DNA of 64,000 nucleotides from positions 248,001 to 312,000 of the forward strand of contig NZ_FOSK01000004.1 in the NCBI RefSeq assembly GCF_900114245.1, given 5' to 3'. Within the stretch, counting starts at the first letter, position 1. The number at the start of each line of letters is the position of its first letter. Below, one piece after another: positions 35,116 to 43,526 of this stretch. The notes under the pieces are model-generated. The model was not told the DNA's origin. It searched no databases and was given only the letters and a program-made list of their open reading frames with translations. Made by a program: the position numbers and the translations under genes. Origin of the DNA: Pseudovibrio ascidiaceicola. GTDB taxonomy: Bacteria; Pseudomonadota; Alphaproteobacteria; Rhizobiales; Stappiaceae.

Positions 35116-35795
35116 GGTCTAGCCTCTTATATTCCTATATGGCTTTCTGGAAATACCTCCAGAATCCATTCCCAATTTTCCTACCGAAATGCTCAGTTTC
35201 AGAGCTTCTGAGCACTCCCCCAAATCAGAGAAGAATATTTCTTCACCACGTGAGAAATATTTCAAACACACATTTGCATTAGGTGAAACGGAAGGTCAAG
35301 GAAATAAACCGCGCGATTTGCAGAATCTTATTGCTAGCTAACTAAACCACTGTTTTTGCCATACTAATAAAATCAAATAGTTTCAGTTCAAGTACTTGCG
35401 GAAATTACTTAGGTTACGACTCACGTCTCAGGTCAAATTCGCAAAGCGATCATGAAGAAATTAATCAACTTTATGTAACATTTGATCAACTCTCAATATT
35501 TGTAAAATAAACAAAATATTTTCAACGCACTAACTGGCACAACATTTGTCGCCGCAAAATCTTCAGATTGCGTTTACTGGCAAATCAAACAGTTATTTTC
35601 CGCAGAGCCAGCTTAATACAACCCTATATATATCAATGCTAGTGAATGGTCTTCCACATTCATGGATGACCGTGGGAATACTATGGATGTAACCTGTTTT
35701 CGTTAGCTCAGTGCCGATTGCAGCAAAATAAAAAAATTGAGGCGGGGAGGTCCGTGACCGGGACACCCTGAACCTTGCAAAAAAGGAGGCTGAAA
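35116..35795. other. 680-base AT-rich divergent intergenic region
   Basis: No gene is evident here. It holds the palindrome at 35234-35261, a second AT-rich imperfect repeat (AATATTTGT/ACAAAATATT, 35495-35520), and at its right end a strong AAAGGAGG ribosome-binding site for the DUF1194 gene. It must carry the promoters of the SorC-led operon and of the vWA gene. Confidence 0.6.
35234..35261. promoter_or_regulatory. 28-base palindrome, candidate SorC operator
   Basis: AATATTTC at 35234-35241, one extra T, then TCAC, a CAC centre, GTGA, and GAAATATT ending at 35261 make an almost perfect dyad of 12 pairs. Its size, symmetry and position ahead of the SorC gene fit the binding site of a tetrameric SorC/DeoR regulator. 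Binding is inferred. Confidence 0.6.
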
Positions 35796-36620
35796 ATGCG
35801 GCCCATGTGCACAAAACCCCTCACTGCGATTGCGGGCGCATTCGCACTTGGTGGTTTCTTGTTTTCTACCCCCATCCTGGCAACTTCCAATACTCATGCA
35901 TCTTTGAACTTCGATATGTCCAAGGAGGTGGACCTTGAACTGGTTCTGGCCGTGGACATTTCTCAAAGTATGGATCCAGAGGAACAGCGCATTCAAAGAG
36001 AAGGGTATGTTGCAGCACTGACATCTGACGAGGTGCTTGATGCGATCAAATACGGCCCCATCGGTCGCATTGCTGTTGCCTACATGGAGTGGGGTGGCAA
36101 AGACGAGCACTTTGTTGTTGCGGACTGGACCATTATTTCGGACGAGGCAACTGCGGGTAAGTTTGCAGGCAAGATTGCCGAGGCCCCGTTGCGCCGGGTG
36201 CAACGTACTTCCATCTCCTCCGCGTTGACACAGGCGGTCAATCTGGTCATCGCAAACGAATACAACGGCATGCGTCAGGTCATCGACATCTCCGGCGATG
36301 GACCGAACAATCAGGGCAGTGCGGTTACTGAAGCGCGTGATGCTGCAATCGCGCAGGGAATGACAGTCAACGGCCTGCCTTTGATGCTGAAGGAAGAAAG
36401 CATTTCGTGGCAGTCCATGCTGCATCTGGACCATTATTACGAAGACTGCGTTATTGGTGGTCCTGGAGCCTTTTCGATTCCAGTCCGCTCCAAGGAAGGC
36501 TTCAGTGATGCCATCCGCATGAAGCTTGTGCTGGAGATTGCGGGCCTTGTTGACGACAAACCCAAATTCATCCGCGCTAAGTCACGCAGAGATATGGTCA
36601 TGTGCTCTTTGTTTGACTGA
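35796..36620 (+). CDS. Secreted DUF1194 von Willebrand factor A protein
   Basis: A 274-residue exported protein. A signal peptide (LTAIAGAFALGGFLFSTPIL) precedes a vWA domain whose metal-ion-dependent adhesion site is VDISQSMD, with further MIDAS-type residues in DISGDGPNNQG. DUF1194 proteins are periplasmic and uncharacterised. AAAGGAGG seven bases before the ATG at 35796 fixes the start. A terminator follows before mgsA. The DUF1194-mgsA-glk neighbourhood recurs in related bacteria as I remember it, but no functional link is known to me. Confidence 0.88.
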   Translation: MRPMCTKPLTAIAGAFALGGFLFSTPILATSNTHASLNFDMSKEVDLELVLAVDISQSMDPEEQRIQREGYVAALTSDEVLDAIKYGPIGRIAVAYMEWGGKDEHFVVADWTIISDEATAGKFAGKIAEAPLRRVQRTSISSALTQAVNLVIANEYNGMRQVIDISGDGPNNQGSAVTEARDAAIAQGMTVNGLPLMLKEESISWQSMLHLDHYYEDCVIGGPGAFSIPVRSKEGFSDAIRMKLVLEIAGLVDDKPKFIRAKSRRDMVMCSLFD

Positions 36621-36665
36621 TGCTGCGATCTCCGAAAAGTTTCGGAAACCTGTGTATGACCTGCT

Positions 36666-36702
36666 GCCGTTTGTCCCCGCTCAAATATCAGGCACAAACG
36701 GC
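36666..36702. repeat. Inverted repeat after the vWA gene
   Basis: GCCGTTTGT at 36666-36674 pairs perfectly with ACAAACGGC at 36694-36702, 45 bases past the DUF1194 stop. No T-run follows. It may add to the stability of the transcript end formed further downstream. Confidence 0.5.
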
Positions 36703-36760
36703 GCAAGTTGACTCTTTCAAAGCCTGTCAAGACGCGCTAAAGGATAAGTAATCCCAAGAG

Positions 36761-36806
36761 ACTTAGAGCATGCCGTGCACAGTTTCAGGCAAGCTCTAAG
36801 TTTTTG
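36761..36806 (+). terminator. Terminator between the vWA gene and mgsA
   Basis: ACTTAGAGC at 36761-36769 pairs perfectly with GCTCTAAGT at 36793-36801 across a long loop, followed by five T. It should end the DUF1194 transcript. Confidence 0.7.
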
Positions 36807-36881
36807 TTTCTGCGTGTCCCTCTCCGAAAAACGGAACCACCTTTCAGGGATGCGCTCCAGCGACGTGTTGACGGAGCCCAA

Positions 36882-37310
36882 ATGACCGAGCGTAGAACTC
36901 TCGCCCTTATCGCCCACGATGCCAAAAAAGACGAAATGGTCGCGTTTGCCAAATTGCACGAAAGCAAACTCGCTGACTATAAGCTCTTTGCGACAGGGAC
37001 AACGGGTGGCCGTATTCAGGATGCATGCCCATCTCTGGATGTAGAACGCATGAAAAGCGGCCCGCTTGGTGGTGACCAGCAGATTGGCGCAATGATTGCT
37101 GACCGCGCGCTGGATGGCCTGTTCTTCTTTGTCGATCCCCTCTCCCCAATGCCGCATGATGTGGATGTGAAAGCATTGATGCGCCTGGCGCTGGTCTACG
37201 ATATTCCTATGGCGTTGAACCGTAGTACTGCAGACATTATTTTGCGCTCTGCACGCCTGGCGGGGCTTTCTACGTCCTCGCAAACACCAGAAATTTCCAG
37301 CCAATCATAA
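36882..37310 (+). CDS. mgsA: Methylglyoxal synthase
   Basis: Converts dihydroxyacetone phosphate to methylglyoxal and phosphate, a bypass of lower glycolysis. The 142-residue protein has [15 protein letters not shown], the phosphate loop [10 protein letters not shown], the catalytic Asp block [14 protein letters not shown] (here [10 protein letters not shown]) and [15 protein letters not shown]. The ATG at 36882 gives the normal family length; in-frame codons upstream would add 26 residues of no family character. It is 14 bases upstream of glk, so carbon flux genes are co-transcribed. Confidence 0.95.
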   Translation: MTERRTLALIAHDAKKDEMVAFAKLHESKLADYKLFATGTTGGRIQDACPSLDVERMKSGPLGGDQQIGAMIADRALDGLFFFVDPLSPMPHDVDVKALMRLALVYDIPMALNRSTADIILRSARLAGLSTSSQTPEISSQS

Positions 37311-37324
37311 AGTCACACTCATAC

Positions 37325-38368
37325 ATGCTGCACTCTGCTCCGCTTTCAAGAAACCTACCCTACCCGGTCCTTGTCGCTGACATCGGCGGCACGAATGCTC
37401 GCTTTGCGCTTATCGAAGGCCCCAATGAGCCTACCAAGCTTTGTGGTCAGGAAGGTACGAAGGCGCATGCAACCATTCAGGATGCCATTCGTGCCGGAGT
37501 TTTGGAACAAGGCTACGCTGCACCTCGGTCTGCGGTGTTGGCTGTTGCTGCTCCAGTTTCCAGCGACCGGATCGCGCTGACCAATGCAAGCTGGGTGATT
37601 GAGCCCCCTGCCCTTATTAAAGAGCTCGGGCTGGAGCAGGTTGTCATTCTCAACGACTTTGAAGCACAGGCGCTTGCCTTGCCTTCCCTCTCACCAATGG
37701 ATGTTGATCAGGTGGGCGGAGGCGTAGCTGATCAGAACGCAACCAAGTTTGTTGTTGGACCGGGTACTGGCCTTGGTGCAGGTGCAATGATCCGCTCCTG
37801 CGGAAAATGGATTCCCGTTCCTGGTGAAGGTGGTCATGTTGAGCTTGGCCCCCTGAGTGAGGAAGAATACCGCATTTGGCCGCATATCGAGCGCATTGGC
37901 GGGCGCGTTGGTGCTGAGCAGGTTGTCTGTGGTGCCGGCCTTGTGCGCCTTGCTAAGGCTGTGCTGCAGGCTGATGGGGTGCATCGTACTTATGAGAAAC
38001 CATCTGATGTGCCTTTAGCGGCAGATGATGGTGATGAGGTCGCGCAGAAAGTGCTGCGATTGTTCTCTGCTGCACTTGGCCGTGTTGCGGGGGACTTCGC
38101 GATCACCAATCTTGCACGTGGCGGTGTGTATCTGGCAGGCGGCATTCCGCCGAAGATCTCGCATTGGCTGCATGGTGGTGAGTTCCGTGCTGCTTTTGAG
38201 GCGAAGGCACCGCATGAAGGCATCATGAAGTCTATTCCGACTTACATCATCACACATAAGAGCCCTGCCCTTGAAGGCCTTGCAGCTTATACCCGTGCAC
38301 CTGATGATTATCTGGTAGACCTGACTGGCCGCAGTTGGCACTGCAAAGACACCAAGGCCCCGGAGTAG
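37325..38368 (+). CDS. glk: Glucokinase
   Basis: Phosphorylates glucose with ATP. The 347-residue protein is of the E. coli Glk type, with the phosphate-1 motif VADIGGTNARFALIE, the catalytic NDFEAQALALP, GPGTGLGAGAMIRS and GEGGHVELGPL. It is longer than E. coli Glk because of a C-terminal tail of about 20 residues. It follows mgsA closely and is followed by a strong terminator. Confidence 0.96.
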   Translation: MLHSAPLSRNLPYPVLVADIGGTNARFALIEGPNEPTKLCGQEGTKAHATIQDAIRAGVLEQGYAAPRSAVLAVAAPVSSDRIALTNASWVIEPPALIKELGLEQVVILNDFEAQALALPSLSPMDVDQVGGGVADQNATKFVVGPGTGLGAGAMIRSCGKWIPVPGEGGHVELGPLSEEEYRIWPHIERIGGRVGAEQVVCGAGLVRLAKAVLQADGVHRTYEKPSDVPLAADDGDEVAQKVLRLFSAALGRVAGDFAITNLARGGVYLAGGIPPKISHWLHGGEFRAAFEAKAPHEGIMKSIPTYIITHKSPALEGLAAYTRAPDDYLVDLTGRSWHCKDTKAPE

Positions 38369-38394
38369 CACCGAGCCCAAATTCCAATTTGACT

Positions 38395-38444
38395 GGAAGC
38401 AGCTTTGCATAGATTAAGGTCTGTGGAGCTGCTTCCTCTTTTTT
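38395..38444 (+). terminator. Terminator after glk
   Basis: GGAAGCAGCT at 38395-38404 pairs perfectly with AGCTGCTTCC at 38427-38436, then TCTTTTTT. It ends 24 bases before the hrpB start. Confidence 0.8.
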
Positions 38445-38467
38445 GACGCCTACATTTTGCGGAGCCC

Positions 38468-40921
38468 ATGACGTCTTCCTCTTTGCCAATCGAAGCGATC
38501 TTGCCAGATTTGCTCTCTGCTCTTGAGCAAAACACCAATGCGGTTCTTGTTGCCGAACCGGGCGCGGGTAAAACAACCCGTGTGCCGCTGGCTCTGCTGG
38601 ATGCTCCATGGCGAGGCGATGGTAAGATCATCGTGCTGGAGCCTCGGCGCCTTGCAGCGCGTGCTGCTGCGCGGCGTATGGCCCATACGCTGGGTGAGAG
38701 CGTTGGCGAGACGGTTGGTTACCGCGTGCGCATGGACAGCAAGGTTTCGGGCAAAACCCGCATTGAGGTGGTGACTGAAGGCGTCTTCACTCGCATGATC
38801 CTTGATGACCCTGAGCTTTCCGGTGTGGCTGCGGTTCTTTTTGATGAATACCATGAACGCTCCATGGACGGAGATCTTGGTCTGGCGTTTGCTTTGGATG
38901 TTCAGGAAGCTTTGCGCGACGACCTGCGCATTGTGCCGATGTCTGCAACACTGGATGCGGCTGAAGTTTCCAAGCTTCTGGATGATGCACCAATCCTGAA
39001 GAGTGAAGGCCGGCAGTATCCGGTTGAGACGCGCTACATTGGCCGTGATCCGCGTGGAAGGCTGGAAGATCAGGTGGCGCGGGCTGTTCGTTCAGCATTA
39101 ACTGAAGAGACAGGCTCTGTGCTTGTATTCTTGCCGGGCCAGGGTGAGATCAAGCGCACGCAATCCTTGTTAGAAGGACGCGTTGCTGCTGATGTGAGCA
39201 TTGCTCCTCTTTATGGCGCTTTGGATAGTAAAGCGCAGGATCTGGCTGTTCGTCCTGCCAAGCCCGGTCAGCGAAAAGTGGTGCTGACCACAGCCATTGC
39301 GCAGACATCCCTGACCATTGAGGGCGTGCGTATTGTGATTGATGCGGGTCTTTCCCGTGTGCCGCGTTATGATCCTCAAACAGGACTGACACGTCTTGAG
39401 ACCGTGAAGGTTTCTCGTGCAACAGCGGGACAGCGTAAAGGGCGCGCGGGCCGTGTGGAATCAGGCATTTGTTATCGGCTTTGGGAGGAGGCACAGACGA
39501 AGGCTCTGCCTGCTGCTGAAAAACCGGAGATTCTGGAGAGTGATCTTTCTGGATTGGTGCTTGATGTCGCCAATTGGGGTGTTTCTGATCCCGCTCAGCT
39601 GAAGTTCATGACACCGCCACCCGCCGCTGCTTGGTCTGAAGCTAAAGAGCTGCTCGAAGAACTAGACGCTCTGGATGCAGATGGCGGCCTGACCAAAGCT
39701 GGGCGTGATCTTGCTGGACTACCGCTGCACCCTCGCCTTGGACACATGCTGGTGCAAGCGAGGCAAGAGGGACAAGCGGAGCTGGCATCGCTGATTGCCG
39801 TGATAATTGGTGAACATGGTTTGGGCGGTCGATCGACTGACTTGCGAGATCGCTTACGCCGCTTGATGCAAGACCAGAGTCCACGAGGCAAAGAAGCCCG
39901 TGCACAAGCCAAGCGCTGGGTGAAACTTGTTGGCGGACGCTCCTCTGAGCGTGCCAATTTTGAGGATGCGGGCGATATCCTGAGCCTTGCTTATCCTGAC
40001 CGTATCGCACAGCAACGCGGCGCACGAGGAAGTTTCCGCCTTGCCAATGGGCGTGGAGCTCAGCTGGAAGAGAGCGAAGCGCTGTATGCCGAGAAGTTCC
40101 TGTGTGTTGCCGAAGTCACAGGAACAGCCGCCCGCGCACGCATTTTGCTGGCGGCGCCACTTTCCTTCAGTGAACTCGAAGCGCGCTTTGCCTCGCACAT
40201 CCGCGAGAAGGAGCAGGTGCAGCTGATGCCAGACGGTGCCATCAAAGCGGTTCGGCAGCGGGTCCTTGGCAAGTTGGTGCTGAACGAGAAGAAAATCTCT
40301 GATCCTGATCCGGAAGCGATCATCGACGCGTTGTTGGAACAGATTGCCCGCAAAGGCGCAGCCCGTCTGCCATGGAACAAGGATCAACTACGTTATCGCG
40401 GGCGCGTATCTTATCTGCGCGAGACGGCAGGCAAGGAATGGCCGGATCTGAGTGACAAGGGTCTGGATGCTGACTTTGAATGGCTGCGTCCGTTCCTTGC
40501 AGGGAAGACGGCTTTGTCTCAAGTGAGTGCGGGGACGTTGGGGGACGCGCTTGCAACGCTGGTTCCCTGGGAGTTGAGTTCGGAACTGGACAATCTGGCG
40601 CCATCGCACTTTGTCGTACCCACCGGGTCACGCATTCCGATTGATTATGACGGCGAACAAGGGCCGATGCTTTCCGTTCGTGTACAGGAACTGTTTGGCC
40701 TTGCCGATCACCCAAGCATTTGCGGTGGAAGAGTTCAGTTGGTGCTGCAACTGCTCTCCCCTGCCCAGCGGCCTATTCAGATCACCAAGGACCTACCTGG
40801 GTTCTGGCAAGGATCCTGGGCGGATGTGAAGGCTGATATGAAGGGGCAGTATCCTAAACACCCGTGGCCGGATAATCCGCTGGATGCGGAAGCCACGCGC
40901 CGGGTGAAGCCGCGCAAATAA
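38468..40921 (+). CDS. hrpB: ATP-dependent RNA helicase HrpB
   Basis: DExH-box helicase of 817 residues. Walker A is AEPGAGKTTRVPLALL, motif II is LFDEYHERSMDGD (DEYH form), motif III is MSATLDA, and motif VI is QRKGRAGRVESG. The helicase-associated, OB-like and HrpB C-terminal domains follow, with a tail at SWADVKADMKGQYPKHPWP. Full length for the family. Its cellular role is poorly defined. The last codons overlap the bfr terminator arriving from the other strand. Confidence 0.96.
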   Translation: MTSSSLPIEAILPDLLSALEQNTNAVLVAEPGAGKTTRVPLALLDAPWRGDGKIIVLEPRRLAARAAARRMAHTLGESVGETVGYRVRMDSKVSGKTRIEVVTEGVFTRMILDDPELSGVAAVLFDEYHERSMDGDLGLAFALDVQEALRDDLRIVPMSATLDAAEVSKLLDDAPILKSEGRQYPVETRYIGRDPRGRLEDQVARAVRSALTEETGSVLVFLPGQGEIKRTQSLLEGRVAADVSIAPLYGALDSKAQDLAVRPAKPGQRKVVLTTAIAQTSLTIEGVRIVIDAGLSRVPRYDPQTGLTRLETVKVSRATAGQRKGRAGRVESGICYRLWEEAQTKALPAAEKPEILESDLSGLVLDVANWGVSDPAQLKFMTPPPAAAWSEAKELLEELDALDADGGLTKAGRDLAGLPLHPRLGHMLVQARQEGQAELASLIAVIIGEHGLGGRSTDLRDRLRRLMQDQSPRGKEARAQAKRWVKLVGGRSSERANFEDAGDILSLAYPDRIAQQRGARGSFRLANGRGAQLEESEALYAEKFLCVAEVTGTAARARILLAAPLSFSELEARFASHIREKEQVQLMPDGAIKAVRQRVLGKLVLNEKKISDPDPEAIIDALLEQIARKGAARLPWNKDQLRYRGRVSYLRETAGKEWPDLSDKGLDADFEWLRPFLAGKTALSQVSAGTLGDALATLVPWELSSELDNLAPSHFVVPTGSRIPIDYDGEQGPMLSVRVQELFGLADHPSICGGRVQLVLQLLSPAQRPIQITKDLPGFWQGSWADVKADMKGQYPKHPWPDNPLDAEATRRVKPRK

Positions 40922-40950
40922 AAAGCCGAAGAGCAAAATGCTCTCCGGCC
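40917..40950 (-). terminator. Terminator of bfr
   Basis: On the minus strand a two-part stem (GCCG/CGGC outside, GAGC/GCTC inside, loop ATTTT) is followed by TTTTTATTT. It sits 25 bases after the bfr stop and overlaps the end of hrpB. Confidence 0.75.
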
Positions 40951-40974
40951 TTCTAAAACTCATACGTGAAAAGC

Positions 40975-41460
40975 TTATTCGCCTTCGTTTGCAGGAGTTG
41001 CCTGCAACAAGCCGTAGCGCTCGACGCCGATCTTTTCCAGAAGTTCCAGCTGGGTTTCGAGGAAGTCGATGTGACCTTCTTCGTCTGCCATCAGGTCTTC
41101 AAAAAGCTTCATGGTGACGTAATCACCTTCGTCGCGGCAAACTTCGCGTGCTTCTTTGTAAAGTGCACGAGCGGAGTATTCACCTGCCAGATCGCATTCA
41201 AGGCATTCCTTGAGGTCCTGACCGATGCGCAGCGGATCGAGTGTCTGCAGATTCGGGTGGCCTTCGAGGAAAATGATACGCTCGATAAGCTTATCGGCGT
41301 GTTCCATTTCCTCAATGGATTCTTCACGTTCTTTCTTTGCAAGCTTTGTGAAGCCCCAGTCTTCAAGGAGACGGAAGTGCAGCCAGTATTGATTTACTGC
41401 GGTCAGCTCATGGCGTAGAGCCTTGTTGAGATATTCCAGTACTTTAGGTTCACCCTTCAT
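40975..41460 (-). CDS. bfr: Bacterioferritin
   Basis: Iron-storage 24-mer subunit, 161 residues. Ferroxidase and heme residues are at the canonical numbers: E18, E51 and H54, with the heme ligand M52 (EEMEHADKL). The second half has [16 protein letters not shown] and [14 protein letters not shown] with the remaining metal ligands. It is next to bfd on the same strand, which encodes the electron donor for iron release. Confidence 0.97.
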   Translation of the reverse strand: MKGEPKVLEYLNKALRHELTAVNQYWLHFRLLEDWGFTKLAKKEREESIEEMEHADKLIERIIFLEGHPNLQTLDPLRIGQDLKECLECDLAGEYSARALYKEAREVCRDEGDYVTMKLFEDLMADEEGHIDFLETQLELLEKIGVERYGLLQATPANEGE

Positions 41461-41497
41461 GTCACTCTCTCCTTGACAAATTGAGGTATTGACCTTT

Positions 41498-41514
41498 TTT
41501 AGAATAATTCCAAG
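41498..41514. promoter_or_regulatory. Irr/ICE-box-like element between bfd and bfr
   Basis: TTAGAA-TAA-TTCCAA is one base off a perfect TTAGAA-N3-TTCTAA dyad, the form I know for the iron-control element bound by Irr in rhizobia. It lies 38 bases before the bfr start, where Irr could control bfr separately from bfd. Consensus is quoted from memory. Confidence 0.5.
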
Positions 41515-41724
41515 TTACTGTCCAGAGTCATCTTTAACTTGTTCAGCCTCAGCGTATACAACTTCGATGATGCTTTTAAAGCAACCACCACATTTTGGCC
41601 TGTACCCAAGGTGACGAAATACCGCGCCCGGAGTGGGGACTCCCCCCTCAGGATTCTCGCAAAGCTCACGTGCAGCTTGTTTTATTTGTTTGTCATTAAT
41701 GACGTTGCAGTGACAAATGATCAT
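41515..41724 (-). CDS. bfd: Bacterioferritin-associated ferredoxin
   Basis: Small [2Fe-2S] protein that reduces bacterioferritin for iron release. The 69-residue sequence has C4 and C6 (MIICHCNV) and C45 and C48 (KCGGCFK). The spacing of 38 between the two pairs is longer than the 31 of E. coli Bfd, with an insert near CENPEGGVPTPGAVFRHLG. The start is the ATG at 41724; an in-frame codon 36 bases earlier adds a non-conserved leader. It precedes bfr, 54 bases apart. Confidence 0.92.
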   Translation of the reverse strand: MIICHCNVINDKQIKQAARELCENPEGGVPTPGAVFRHLGYRPKCGGCFKSIIEVVYAEAEQVKDDSGQ

Positions 41725-41787
41725 TGTTGGTTGCTTTCGGGCTCCCAATTTCGCTTGCAAAGCATTATATAAACAGTAGATCTTTTA

Positions 41788-41812
41788 AAACTAGAGAATA
41801 ATACTCCAGTTT
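41788..41812. promoter_or_regulatory. Inverted repeat in the bfd/SDR divergent region
   Basis: AAACTAGAG at 41788-41796 and CTCCAGTTT at 41804-41812 form a dyad with 8 of 9 matches and a 7-base AT spacer. It lies 64 bases upstream of bfd and 30 upstream of the SDR gene, so it could control either. Its sequence does not match the Irr-like box nearby. Confidence 0.4.
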
Positions 41813-41841
41813 CCTGCAGTCCTATCACGAGCAAAGCCCCT

Positions 41842-42603
41842 ATGAACACCAACCAAACGACGAAGGATCTCCGCAAGACAATCGTCTTAACGGGCGCAAG
41901 CCGTGGAATCGGCCACGCAACCGTAAAGAAATTTTCTTCAGCGGGTTATCGGGTCATTAGCTGTTCCAGACAACCGTTTTCTGACAAATGCCCTTGGCCA
42001 TCCGGGCCGGAAGACCACATTGAAGTGGATTTGGGCGATGCAGATAATCTGGAAAACGCCGTTCTCCAGATCAAAGAGCGTCTGAAAGACAATGGCTCCA
42101 TGCTTCATGCCCTCGTTAACAATGCGGGTATCAGCCCGAAGGACGAGGAAGGCCAACGCCTCGATTCCCTAACGACCCCAATGCAAACATGGCGAGATGT
42201 GTTTCAGGTAAACTTCTTCGCGCCAATTATGCTGGCCCGTGGTTTGTTTGAAGAGCTGAAGGCTGCCAGAGGCTCCGTTGTGAATGTCACGTCTATCGCT
42301 GGTAGTCGTGTGCACCCGTTCGCCGGAACAGCTTATGCGACCTCCAAGGCGGCTCTTGCTTCCCTGACGCGCGAGATGGCTGCTGACTTTGGGCCGCACG
42401 GCGTTCGTGTGAATGCGATTGCTCCGGGTGAAATCGATACTTCGATTCTCTCACCTGGTACCGAGAAAATCGTCGAGACCATTCCGATGCGCCGTCTGGG
42501 CAGCACCACAGAAGTTGCAGACACCATCTACTTCCTGTGCTCTGCTCCATCTTCTTACGTGACAGGCGCTGAAATACATATCAACGGCGGTCAGCACGTA
42601 TAA
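41842..42603 (+). CDS. Short-chain dehydrogenase/reductase (FabG-like)
   Basis: A 253-residue classical SDR. The cofactor motif is TGASRGIGHATV, followed by NNAGIS and the catalytic Ser-Tyr-Lys of VTSIAGSRVHPF and AYATSKAALASL. The C-terminal VTGAEIHINGGQHV is standard. Substrate cannot be told; 3-oxoacyl or sugar/polyol substrates are common in the group. It is divergent from bfd and ends in a strong terminator. Confidence 0.9.
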   Translation: MNTNQTTKDLRKTIVLTGASRGIGHATVKKFSSAGYRVISCSRQPFSDKCPWPSGPEDHIEVDLGDADNLENAVLQIKERLKDNGSMLHALVNNAGISPKDEEGQRLDSLTTPMQTWRDVFQVNFFAPIMLARGLFEELKAARGSVVNVTSIAGSRVHPFAGTAYATSKAALASLTREMAADFGPHGVRVNAIAPGEIDTSILSPGTEKIVETIPMRRLGSTTEVADTIYFLCSAPSSYVTGAEIHINGGQHV

Positions 42604-42629
42604 ACGCGTTCTTATGTGAAACGTGAAAG

Positions 42630-42652
42630 GGGCGCTTTGGGCGCCCTTTTTT
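42630..42652 (+). terminator. Terminator after the SDR gene
   Basis: GGGCGC at 42630-42635 pairs with GCGCCC at 42641-42646 over a TTTGG loop, followed by six T. It lies 26 bases past the stop. Confidence 0.88.
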
Positions 42653-42768
42653 GTTGCCAGCTTGCGTGCTGAAGAGCGCCAATCATTGGCAATATTCCTT
42701 AGCTCTTTTTTATTGATCCTCTGATTTAATTAGCTGGTTGCATCAAGAAGTGTTGGGGGATCAAACAC

Positions 42769-43494
42769 ATGCCAGCGGTCAACTTAAAGAGGGTGCCCGT
42801 CGTTTTGTACGGCATGGTATTTCTGATTGTGCTGCTCGGCATTGTTCAGCAGGTGTTCGTTGATACCATTGGCATTGAAACGCCTTTGAAAGACCTGCGG
42901 CATATTTCTCTCGATGAAGAACTCAACCTCGGCGCATGGTTCTCTTCCATGGTGATGGTTTGTATTGCTGGTCTAACTGCTGTGATCGGCATCATTGAAC
43001 GACATTCCAAGAAACCACAAAATTGGCCCTACTGGATGGTGCTCGCCTTTGGTTTTCTCTACATGTCCGTTGATGAGAACATCGCAATCCATGAAGTCAC
43101 AATCGATCCACTACGCAATGCGTTTGACCTGAGTGGTGCCTTTTACTTTGCGTGGGTGCTGCCTGCTGTGGTTCTGGTTGGAACGCTAGGCCTCGTTTAT
43201 CTGCGCTTTCTCATAAGGTTACCACAACGGTTCGCTGTTCTGTTTGTTGTGTCAGGCAGCGTTTATCTTGCAGGCGCGATTGGCTTTGAGATGCTGGGAG
43301 CCATGTTTGCTGGCAGCGAAGGCTATGATGCGCTTGGCTACAAGATCTTCTACATTTTGGAAGAGACGTTTGAACTGATCGGTCTGACGACTTTTCTCTC
43401 TGCCCTGCTCGCCTATCTAGGTGAGATTCACCAGTATGCAGCGATTACATTCCAGCGGACGATCCAGGCTGGTTATGTAAAAGCAGGGGAATGA
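42769..43494 (+). CDS. Orphan polytopic membrane protein with DExxxxHE and EExxE motifs
   Basis: I do not recognise a named family. The 241-residue protein has about six membrane segments (for example VLYGMVFLIVLLGIVQQVF, WMVLAFGFLYMSV and AVLFVVSGSVYLAGAIGF). Charged residues stand within or at the ends of these: D102-E103 with H108-E109 (MSVDENIAIHE), E174 (GFEMLGAMF) and E198-E199 with E202 (ILEETFELIG). That pattern suggests a metal-binding or catalytic site in the membrane. It stands between the SDR and CO-dehydrogenase clusters, on the opposite strand to the latter. Confidence 0.65.
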   Translation: MPAVNLKRVPVVLYGMVFLIVLLGIVQQVFVDTIGIETPLKDLRHISLDEELNLGAWFSSMVMVCIAGLTAVIGIIERHSKKPQNWPYWMVLAFGFLYMSVDENIAIHEVTIDPLRNAFDLSGAFYFAWVLPAVVLVGTLGLVYLRFLIRLPQRFAVLFVVSGSVYLAGAIGFEMLGAMFAGSEGYDALGYKIFYILEETFELIGLTTFLSALLAYLGEIHQYAAITFQRTIQAGYVKAGE

Positions 43495-43519
43495 GGAGAA
43501 GGGACAAAGCCCCTTCTCC
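43495..43519. terminator. Shared hairpin between the membrane protein and coxM
   Basis: GGAGAAGGG and CCCTTCTCC pair perfectly over ACAAAGC between two convergent genes. There is no T-run either way, so its terminating strength is uncertain. Confidence 0.55.
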
Positions 43520-43526
43520 CAATGCG

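Noticed and set aside
35700-35775. tRNA-like words (GTTAGCTCAGT and GGTCC...GGGAC)
   Set aside because: They do not assemble into a cloverleaf; acceptor and anticodon stems are missing.
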